Assembly (NCBI GenBank): GCA_017506865.1
Contig: JAFCMP010000113.1
Location: 248,001 to 312,000 of the forward strand
Source of the DNA: Tribonema minus
Taxonomy: Eukaryota; Sar; Xanthophyceae; Tribonematales; Tribonemataceae
Length of the DNA stretch: 64,000 bases
Reading direction: 5' to 3'
Made by a program: the position numbers and the translations under genes. Positions 35,500-46,500 of the stretch are shown in pieces (positions within the stretch are counted from its first letter, which is position 1; each line of letters begins with the position of its first letter). The notes below the pieces were generated by a model. That model had not been told where the DNA came from and did no database searches. It worked only from the letters and a program-made list of their open reading frames with translations.

Positions 35500-36239
35500 G
35501 CTATTGGCGCTTCCGGCGTCGCGCCAGCAGCCCCAAGGTCAGCAGCAGCACCAGGTATCGCATCAGCCGCAGGGGACGAAGGCAGCAGTGGCTGCAGCAG
35601 CAGCGGCGCGCGCTCCAGCACGGCATGCTCCTGATCGGGGTCCTCGCCAAGCGTCAGTGGCAGTGGCGGCGGAGGCGGCGGCGACTGACGCGCATTGATG
35701 TCAGCCGCAGCGGTGGCACCCGTCAAGTTGTCAGGGGTTGAATTGGAGGCAGGGCTGCTGGTGACGGCAGCGGCGTTGTCAGTGGCAGCCTCTCCTGCTA
35801 CTGCAGATTGCTGCTGTGGCAGAGACGCCGTGGTCGCTGTTGCGGTCGCTGTGCCGTGCGGGGGGCTGGGTTTTAGCAACGGTGACACACTTGCGTCTGC
35901 ATGCGCCATCGGCTGCACTGTCAAAGATGCACCGTCAGAACCAGCTGCATCCTGTGCCGACTGGACGACGGTAGTTGCCACCTTGTTGACATGGCCGCCC
36001 TTGCTTGAACTGCCATCGCTGTCAACACTTGCGAATACGAGGCCGCCGCCACTGCCGCCGCTGGTGCTGCAGGCATCAGCACTTTTGAGCCACCAAAACT
36101 CCGACTCCAACACCCGCCGCTGTCGCTCCCGCTGTTGTGGAGGCGCTGGTGCCTCAGTCCTAAAACGGCGTATGCATCTCGCTATCGTGGATTCTTCTCG
36201 TTGCGTTCTCTCTGCATGGAGCTGACATTCTCCAAGCAT
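33522..36239 (-). CDS. 905-aa disordered, low-complexity protein (unknown)
   Basis: One uninterrupted ATG-to-stop frame of 905 codons, by far the longest in the window. The protein is rich in Ala, Ser, Pro, Gln and Gly, with a poly-Gln tract (about residues 247-256), a poly-Ser tract (about 794-806), proline runs (SPPPPPPLPL) and repeated PPPPPQQQ(L/E)LS(L/I)A segments. Less biased islands are ADKARILRRFSLIAEQPPSP, EETIRRLRARLGVPERTG, SADELVTRALEGALGYGDSD with a related SVDELVAQALGPFSELFPEH, and a C-terminal helix ALRQRLRHLEGLL. The paired (S)xDELVxxAL segments look like an internal repeat. I recognise no domain. It lacks introns, unlike its neighbours, so it may be a single large exon. Competing frames on the other strand are broken. 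Confidence 0.5.
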
Positions 36240-37581
36240 TCTGCTTGCATGAGACGGCTGACTGTGTGTTCAGCGAAATCCTATAAATGTTTGACTGGAT
36301 GCTTACTTTTTTTCAACTATCCGCTGCTGTGCCTTCCAAGCAAGGGCCTCTCACCTTTCTCTTTCCAGCGAGCCCAACTTCAAGGCGGCAAATTCAAACC
36401 TTGGTTGAACTAACACGTGGGAATCATGATCCGGATCCTGCACAGATCCTACTAGTTCCTCGTCTGCTATTTTGCAGCAGAACAGGCGCGCTGAATAAAG
36501 GAGAGTAATCGTAAGCAGGCACACTGTATCAAAATAAGATCATGATCATACTGCTAGCCTAGTAGCTGCCCAATTACAAAAACTGTGTGCGGTAGAAATG
36601 GCGCCTCACATGGAACCTTCATCACAGACAGAGCAGAAGTTGTGGCCACATTCAGAGAGGCATTATGCAGCGAAGGCACAGAAAAGATCTGCGTTTCTGC
36701 ACCAGTTGTCCATTTCTAGGTGGTACTAGTTTGTTAACGTTCATCACAACAAGAGCACATCAGACATGCTGGACATCCAAGGTAAGCGTTGTTTGTGTCC
36801 AGCTGACCGATGCAATGAAACAACACACCATGCGCGCTTCTTTCGTGCTCGCGCAGCGATAACACACGTGCACATGCACGCTGGCCGCGGCACACCTGTG
36901 CACGACAACGGCAACATTCTGTGATCTGTGCAGCATCGCTCAGGACGGCCGCCAGGCAGTCCCCCCCCCCCCTCGCCGATCAAAGGCGGCGAGAAGCGAC
37001 AACACGAGCTCAATGCGCGGACAGTTGCGCGCAGTCCAAAGTGCACCAGAGCGCTGCTCACACCGGGCCGAACGCCAGCGGTGTGGAGCGCTGCCGCATG
37101 CCCTGCGCCCGCCTATGCAACACCGCACTGGCAGCGACTGCTTTGCCATCCCAGGCTTCACAGCAATGCTGGCTCAAACCAGACGGCTGGTCCTGGTGCC
37201 GGGACTCTAGCAGTAGCTATAGCAGGGGGCAGCTGAGGGCGGGGGATAAGGGTGAAGCACATGTCACCGACTCCAAGCTGCTGTGCAATCTCCCCTGGTG
37301 CCACAGTCGCCAGTGGAAACGGCTGGGCATCGAAACCTACGTGCACTGTGCGAAGATCGCCTCGCAGTAACAGCGGTCTCAGTAGATGGGTGTTGAGCGC
37401 TGCTGCTCAGCAGGAAGGGGGGGGCGGGAGGGTTGCATGGCTGCATCTGCCGAGCGCGCATCGCTCGGCAGATGGGCGCGGGGCGTCGCTGCGATACGCG
37501 GATGCACAACCACTTGGCTGAGCGATGATGCAACTCTCTGGCCGTCACAATGCTCAGCACGGGGTCCGTCAAGCGTTGCTG
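36240..37581. other. Intergenic, nothing recognised
   Basis: No exon with family similarity. Short frames only. Near 37505-37530 there is a GGCTGAGCGATGATGC phrase that recurs at 37616-37631 inside and beyond the last sulfotransferase exon's 3' end, suggesting the 3' UTR region has also been locally duplicated. Confidence 0.5.
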
Positions 37582-40500
37582 CTATGCAGCAGGGACGCCG
37601 GCGCGATTGTCGCTGGGCTGAGCGATGATGCCGAGGGCGGCGTAGCGGCGCGTCAGCGTCACGACCTGCATCTGCGCCTCAAAGCGTGCGCGCGCGTGCG
37701 CGTAGAGCGCCTGCGAGAGAGAGGGGGGCGGTACGAGACATCAGTCAGCGCCAGTGCCAGGGGCAGCCGCAGATGGCGAGCGTGAGTGCTTGTGTGTGTG
37801 TGTGTGTTTGGGGGGGGGGGGGGGGGGGGCACGCAGCAGGCCCGTTGCGGCCTGTATATGGGAACGGTGGAACGGCGGGAGCCGCGTAGAACACAGCGCG
37901 TGTTGCCAACGCACTCACAGAGGGGGCGATGCGTGATGACTGGGGTTACGGGAGAACGTCAAGCGCGCGCGCCGCGCGGCACGTTTGGCGTTGCGCAAGC
38001 CGCTGCCGTCACAGCCGCACGTTTGTGGAGCACCGCGTACTAAGCTTGGCATCATCTGGTTAAGGAGTTGCTGCAAGCACACAACCCTAGCCCGAAGCTG
38101 GGCCGATGCGAGGGCTGAAGAAAGCGCCGCGCGCCGCGATGGCCTGCAAGAGATGCAGCTGCTGGCAACATGGTCCAGCCTTGGCTGCACAGCGCCAAAA
38201 ATGTGCCAGACAGGAACAAAGTGCTTGCGCTACCTGTGGCGTAGTGGAAGAAAAGTGCCCTGCTGGGACCCCACACGCACAGTTCACAAGTAACATTTGC
38301 ATGGATACCTGCCAGCCAACAGTCCGCCCCGCCACGCTGTCATTGCCCCGCCACAATGCCGTGTTCATGTGCAGACACAATAGCCTGACCTGAGGCTGAC
38401 GCCTCTTAGTGCACATGCTGGTGCAGTGTTAAAAGCAGGGCATAGAATTTAATTTGGGTTCGGTCAGGACCTTTGAGCAGCGGACGCTCATCGCGAGAAG
38501 AACCAGACGCGCAGCTGTTGCGTACTTCTACGCGACAGCAGAAATCACTTGTGGTCGCACATCGGGTTCTGGCGCGACCATTGCATTCTGCAGTGCCGCA
38601 GCGATGCCGATCCTCACCATGTCGCACGGGTTGAGCATCTCCACACCAGGCTTACCGGCTCCAGGTTCCACACTGACCCCATATGCATTTGAGACAAGTG
38701 TCCATCGATCTTGTTGCCAAATGTCACTCAAGGTTTGAGGCTCACCATGTCGCACGGGTTGAGCATCTCCACAACAGCGCGCAGCTCCGGCCTGAGGCTG
38801 GTCAACGTCTCCTTTTCTGCCTTGGACCTGGGCCACGAAGACAAGCGCACTCATTTGCATTAGTATAGTCATGAAGGGAGGGGGGGGGGCGCAATAGGTA
38901 CATAGTCATGTTCAGGAGGACCTGGGCCATGAAGACAAATGCACTGCTATAGGTACATAGTCATGTGCAGGAGCTCGTGGTGCAGTGAGTCAATGCGCAG
39001 CATTTCGAGCGGCACTGCCTCACTGAAGGCCTTCGCACGTAACCTTTGCGCGCAGGATGCCTGCCGCGCCCGCTTCCTCTCTTGCACTGTGGGTGCTGCG
39101 GCTGCATGGAGCGGGAGCAGATCGTCTGCAGCAGGAGCAGATGGTCTGGGCTCTCAGTGCTAACCACAGAAGTGTTGTGCGACTCACCACAATACATGAG
39201 GCGGCACCAGTAGGCTCTGACAAAGCGTGCATGGCGGCGCTCGATGCAACACATCTTTGTCCAGCGCACGGTGCTGTGCCAATGAGCGACATTCTGCGCA
39301 ACTGCAGTACGCTAAAACCAGGATCTCAACGTTCTCTGCTGTCACAGCTGGTACTGCAGCAGCGCTCAGGGTGGCGGCGTGCTGCTCTTGGTGCGCTCCA
39401 AAATAGCGCTGTACGACCTGCATGAAGTGGCACCGGGCGGCCCTGACAAAGCGTGCATGGCGGTGCTCGTTGCAACATATACATTTGTCCAGTGCACTGT
39501 ACTGTGCCAATGAGCAACATGCGGCTCGATCGTAGCACGTTCAAACCAGGATCTCAAGGTCCTTTGCAGTCACAGCTGGCACAACGGCAGCGCTCAGGAT
39601 CATGATGGCGGCGTGCCGCATGCGCTTGCGAGCACGACAGACAGCGTGCGCAAATGTGAAGCGCGCGCGCAGACGGCGCGGGTTCGTTGAGCCGTGAATG
39701 CCACGGAGAGTCAACTTCAACATGTGCGTGAAATACATCGCAGCGGAGAGCAGAGAGCTCCGCACATGCCTCGGCACCTGCTGCAGCCCTACTTCAACTC
39801 CAAACCCGAGGAGGTGGCACGGCTCCATTGTTGCAGTGCTCAGATCCCCTGGCGTCTCCCCCACGTGGTTCTTCATGCTGTGTCGCACAGATACACGGAG
39901 AGGGGGCATGGCGGCCGCGTTGTTGACCTAACCCTAGTTACTAATCCTAGCCCTAAGCGTCAGCGCTCAGAAACATCGTCGCCGCCGCTCACCTGTGGTT
40001 GACGATGTCGATCTCATACACCATCCTGCGCCGAAATGCGGCACACACACAGTCGGGAACGGTTGCGGTGAGCGCAAGTGTCAGAGTTGCCAAGAAGTGC
40101 AGAAAGGTGTGAAGTCAGCAGGCGCGGCGACGCATTCGTAAGACAAGTGCGCAGCCGTAACCTTAACACCAATTCTAGCTTTGCTCCTAGACCCACTTCT
40201 TCAACAAGCAGGCGGATGGTCCGCAAGACTGCGGATCCGGACACAAGCATGGCGGCAGCAAGGTGAAGCTATAACCCTTGTCCTAACTCTAAGCCTGACT
40301 CCTAACCCTAGCTTGAAGCGACGCGGGCAGACAGTGGTGTCCAGTGGGACACATGGCATGCGCGGTTGCGCCCTTTCCTCTGCCGCAACAGGCATGCGAG
40401 TACGGTGTACAATGGCGGTGATTGCAGAGGCCCATTGCTGTGTCCGAACAAGTGACATGGGTCCCAGTGTTGGCAATGTGGCTCGCGCTTGCAGTTGAGC

Positions 40501-43500
40501 GCTGCTGCGACATGTGTCAGCGTGGTGGCAGCATTGGCGCGCCGTGTGCCTTCACATGGAGTGGAAAGCATCGTCAAGGCCGTGATCAACACTATTGTAC
40601 ATTTTGCTGGCAGGAGAAAGCCAAAACGACACTGCTGTACCTTTCGCTGGCAAGAGAAAGCCAGCACAGGCGCATGTCAACAAAACGGTTTACAAAGCGA
40701 TGTTGACGGCGAGGCAGCAACGGACGATGCGTCGCGTCCGCCCCCTGCGAACACGCAGGCGGGTGCTGCTGAGCACTGACTGCCAAAGGCAAAACGGCTT
40801 GGCCGCCGTCGCGCGCTGCCACTGGCGATTTGGTCAGCTTGCAGTTCTGCAACATATGATGACACGTTGTAAACATGCTCGTAAATCAGGAGGCATGTGC
40901 ACACTACGTCCACAAGTGCACTTGTGTTAAGCACTGCGCACACTTGTGACGCTTGGCTACCCAGGTGTACATCAACAATCTGATTAAAGCATTTCTGCGC
41001 CCAGACACTCACCACGGGAACCACTTGGCCAGCGCCGCCTTGGTGTCGTCCCATCTGTCCAGCAGACCCACGACACAGCGGTTCAGTCTGGACTGAGCCA
41101 GTTCAAGGGTGTACGGCAGCGCGTGTACTGGCTCCTGCGTGAACTTGTTGATCTCTCGTCCTGCGTTGCGTGCGCGTGCACGGGGGGGGGGGGGGGGCAT
41201 ACGCATGGGCATACGCATGGGTGTAAGCAGCAGGGATGGCATGGAGCTAGGTCACTCGCATTGCGCGGGGGGGCATGCGTGAGGGGGGTGGGGTGCGCGC
41301 AGGACGATGGTATGTCACCAATTGAGGCCGCGATACTTCAAGTAGCACCAGGGCAGGCGCCTAGACGGACGGCTGTCATTCAATCAATCAGGGCGCATCA
41401 ATGAAGACACGATTGACGTAGAGCACTGCTTCTGGCCACAAGCTACAGATCCGAAGCTTCGGCCTTTGAGCGGAACTGACACACAATTGATCCCCCTGCG
41501 CCTGCGCCAGCCGGCAGGCCGACGTGCGCAGCTGTCAGCAGGGACCCTAACCCTAACCCTAATCCTAACCCTGACCCTAATCTGGCCATCATACGGCCTC
41601 GCGCCGTTGCGGGGGCACACGGTTTGAACTGGGGCCATGAAGATATTCTGATGAACAAGCCCCACATATAGGGTAGGCTGGGAGAACACCTAGTGACAAC
41701 TTTTCATTTCGAGAGTGCTAGTATGTCTGTGGACAACGACCGCGCAATCACTGGACTTTTGAGCACGAGGTACAGCGCGACCCCCTGCGTTGGCGACGGC
41801 CCCGCAAATAGCACACTTCTGGGTGCCAGAAAAGTGCCATCACCAGTGGCCCCACAAACAGCGCAGTACTAGGCACCAAAGTGTGCCCATCACCTGTGTG
41901 CACGACGGCCTCGTTGAGCAGCTTGCAGCCCGCGTCCACCATGCCCTCGTCCTGCGGCAGCGATCAGCGGAAGGAGGGCGCGTCAGGTGCGTCACTGCTG
42001 CTGAGCATCGTTGCGGATCAGCGGAAGAGGAGCGTCACCTCTGCTGAGCATCGCTGCTGAGCATAGCTGCGGATCAGCCGAAGAGGAGCGCCACCTCTGC
42101 TGAGCATCGCTGCCGAGCACCGGCCGCCACCAAGCTGCTGTGGCATCGCCTCGTGATTGCAGCGTGTGTGCGTACAAGGGTTCACAAGGGAGCGTCCACA
42201 GTTGAAGATGGGCTCGTGAAACCGCCGCCGCTCGGGGCGCCTCCCCCACATGGCATGCGCATGATCCACAGGGATCGTTTGGAGATCATTGAAAGGTACT
42301 CCGGTCAAAGATTGCGCTGGGACAAGTCCTCGTACACTTTGTCCGGATTTTGCACTACTGCAGTCAGCTAGCGAGGCACGGACATGAGCAACGGTAGCGC
42401 ATGCAAGCCTGAAGCGCCCTGAGTTCCGCGCAGCCACTACTGTGATGGGAACTGCAGCACAGCGCCCGGCGCCGGTAGCAACACCAACTCTCGCATTGCT
42501 CTAGGCGCACCGGCAGCTGATGGTCGCTCGCCGTGAAATACAGCGGCGCCGTCGCCGAACTCGGCGGCGCTCGCGCCCTGCAAATTGTGCGCCCGGGCGA
42601 TGTCGATACAATGTCGCACAGGTATCTTGAGATGCGTTGGACAGTGTCGTACAGGTGCCGAGATGCGCTGTATCGACAACACCTGGGCGCACAACAACAC
42701 TTTTCAATCAGTGCTTGAGCCAGGTACGGGCGTCGCTCGCAGCGCATGGCGCAAGAGCGCATCCGCCACCCCGCGAGTTCGGCAAGGCTCTTGCGCTGGC
42801 TGATGTCATAGCCACCCGAGCCCCCCGGGGGGGGGGCGGCTTCAATTTTCAACGCTCCCTGCTCCAGTGAAACTTCAAGAGTGCGCTGCGGTGCCATCAC
42901 CAACATCAACTTTCATTGGCAGCGACGCCCCGGCTCCGCTTGGCATTGGGGTCAGCGTCGGGGTTGAGACTAGGGTGAGGGTTAGGCAAGTGAGGCAGCC
43001 CTAGGGTTAGGGTTAGGCAAGCGCTGCCTCACCGTGAAGAACGGCGGCGTGCCGTCGTCGAGCTTGGCGGCGCTGGTGCCGTACGTGGTGAGCATCACGT
43101 CGCGCAGCGCTGCGGGCGACAGCGCGTTGAGGCGCGGCTCGCTGAGCGTTGTGGCGACGCGATCATAGTAGTAGCTGCGCGGCGGAGGCAGAGGCGGCAG
43201 CGATGATGCTCAGGTGAACTTCAATGGAAAGTTGAATTCGGAGGCAACTCTGCAGCGGGTGACAGCGCGTTGAGGCGCGGCTCGCTGAGCGTTGTCGCGA
43301 CGCGATCGTAGTAGTAGCTGCGCGGCGGAGGTGGGGGCAGAGGCAGTGATGCTCAGCTGCATTTCCAGCTGCACTTCAAGCCTTTCCTCCAGAGTGCTGT
43401 TGGCTCTATTGAGCTTTTCGTGACACTACTTGGAAGCCTCGTGTGAAGCGCCTTCGTCGCAGCTCAGCTGCACTTCAATTTGAAGTCGGAGGCAACAAGT

Positions 43501-46500
43501 CGGGGGCAACTCTTCAGCAGCGGCAGTTGGTGCACCTTCAACGCTGGTTCATTGACACGAAGTGAGTCCAGGGCGAACTCAAGGCCTGCTGCACACCTGC
43601 GTAACGTGCTGCTGTAGGTTGCGCTGCTAGTACAACCGCTTCTTTGCATCTGCGCGCACCTGCATTGCCATGTTCTGCCAGATGCGCCACCGATGCAATG
43701 TGCCTTACCATCGCCCTGGTGGGCGCGAATGGCGTACCTGATGTATGTACAATTTCCCGGAGCATAGGCCATTCATGTAGTACTATGTAAGTCTGACAAG
43801 TATTGACTCATTGTGCACTTCAACAGGGAAAGGACGGGATGTACAGCGCACCTGAGGACAGCATGCTTTTATCTATGCTCTGCGTATATGGTGCAAGTAC
43901 TGCGCACCTGATGACCCTCCTCACGAGGTGCCGCACCATGAAGAAGCACGACACGTCGGCCTCTGAGTTTGTATGACCCACTACATGTACAAACACAGTC
44001 AAAGTAATCCATTCCATTCGTACATGCTTTGACAGCAACAGGGCGGAATGCGCAGCGCACCCGATGACCCTCTCCACGCAATGCCGCACTTCCAAGGATG
44101 CGCCCAAGTGTTACCTCAAGTTCGAGCGCGTGCATGTATGCATCTGTGCGTGCATCTCGTAGAAGCATGCCATAATGTATGGTATGCATGTCTTTGCGTG
44201 CATGGACTGCGCACCTGATGACCCTCTCCACGGGATGCCGCATCATGAAGAAGCACGACACGTCGACCTCTGAGTTTGTATGACCCACTGCATGTACAAA
44301 CACAGTCAAAGTAATCCATTCCATTTGTACATGCTTTGACAGCAACAGCGCGGGATGCGCAGCGCACCTGATGACCCGCTCCACGGGCTGTCGCACTCTC
44401 AAGCATGCACCCCATAAAGTACGTACCTGTACGCATGTATGCGTGCATCTCATGACAGCACATTTGTTTGTATGGCATGCATGTATGGTGTGCATGTATG
44501 TACCTACTGCGCACCTGATGACCCGCTCTACGGGGTGCCGCACTTCCAAGAATGCGCCCAAGTATCACCTTAAGTACTTTTGTGCGTGCGAGTATGCATC
44601 TGTGCGTGCATCTTGTAGAAGCACGCCTTAATGTGTGGTATGCATGTATTGTGTGCATGGACTGCGCACCTGACGACCCTCTCCACGGGGTGCCGCACCA
44701 TGAAGAAGCACGACACGTCGGCCTCCGAGGCGACCGCGGGCAGCTCGCGCCATGCGCCCCAGCCGTGCCGCGGGTGCAGCGCTGCTCAGACGAAAGGGGG
44801 GGGGGGGGGGGGGGGCAGCGCTCAGCACTCTGAATTGTGCCCATGCTCAGCGGTAAAGCGAGGTGATGCTCAGAAAACATCACAAGGGGGTGATGTTCAG
44901 GTGATGATGCTCAGCGCCTAGCGCCCCAGTCGTGCCGCGGGTGCAGCGCTGCTCAGACGAAAGGGGGGGGGGGGGGTGATGCTCAGCACCTTGAGCTAGT
45001 CGATGCTCAGAAATCATCACAAGCAAGCGATGCTCAGGTGATGATGCTCAGCGCCAAGCGCCCCAGCCGTGCCGCCGGGTGCAGCGCTGCTCAGACTCGC
45101 AGGAGAGTGGCAGTGCTCAGCACTCTGAATAGCGCTGATGCTCAGCGGCCGCGGATGCAGCAGTGCTCAGACGTCCCAGGAGAGTGATTGCACTTTGACC
45201 GTGGTGATGCTCAGCGGTAATGTAAGGTGATTGCTCACATATCAGACAGGGGTGTGACGTGCAGCGCTGCTCAGAAGCCACGAGAGGGGGGGGAGGGGAG
45301 GGCTTGGGTGCAGCGCTCGGCTGGCGACATGCGAGTGTGGCGCATTGCTTCAAAAGCGTGGCACACACGTATACATATGTATACTTGACATACATATATG
45401 TATATTGTGTTGATCCTCCGGCACTGCAAAGGAACAGACCACCGGCATCTCGCGTCGCTCTGTGTGTCTCAAATACACCGTCGCCTGCTATCGGCATCAG
45501 TCAACATCCAATGGTGACGGTCCCAAAGTTCACAGGTGTCAGAGGCTGACGCTCATCTGTGACCTCCAAGTGTAGTTGCCGCTGGTTGGTCGCATTTGCA
45601 AGGTCAGAGTGCAGGCAGCTCTTCGGTCTAACAAGCGATGCTCAGGTGATGATGCTCAGCGCCAAGCGCCCCAGCCGTGCCGCCGGGTGCAGCGCTGCTC
45701 AGACTCGCAGGAGAGTGGCAGTGCTCAGCACTCTGAATAGTGCTGATGCTCAGCGGCCGCGGGTGCAGCAGTGCTCAGACGTCCCAGGAGAGTGATTGCA
45801 CTTTGACTGTGGTGATGCTCAGCGGTAATGTAAGGTGATTACTCACATATCAGACAGGGGTGTGACGTGCAGCGCTGCTCAGAAGCCACGAGAGGGGGGG
45901 GAGGGGAGGGCTTGGGTGCAGCGCTCGGCTGGCGACATGCGAGTGTGGCGCATTGCTTCAAAAGTGTGGCACACATGTATACATATGTATACTTGACATA
46001 CATATATGTATATTGTGTTGATCCTCCGGCACTGCAAAGGAACAGACCACCGGCATCTCGCGTCGCTCTGTGTGTCGCAAATACACCGTCGCCTGCTATC
46101 GGCATCAGTCAACATCCAATGGTGACGGTCCCAAAGTTCACAGGTGTCAGAGGGTGACGCTCATCTGTGACCTCCAAGTGTAGTTGCCGCTCGTTGGTCG
46201 CATTTGCAAGGTCAGAGTGCAGGCAGCTCTTCGGTCTAATAGTACTTCAATGCAATCTCAACAGGTGACCCTCACCCACACCTCCACTGCGCACGCCGCT
46301 CCATTGTCGCGGTGGCAACGTCGAAGTGTAGGCAGCTCTATGGTGTGTTCCACGGCATAGTGCTTCAGCTTCAAACGGTGATACTCACCTATGACCTCCA
46401 ACTGCGTGCGTTGATTCTCCGGCACGGTGGCGAGCTTGAAGCGCAGGCAGCTCTTTGGTATTCTTCAAGGCATAGTGCTTCAGTGCAACTACAACGTGTG

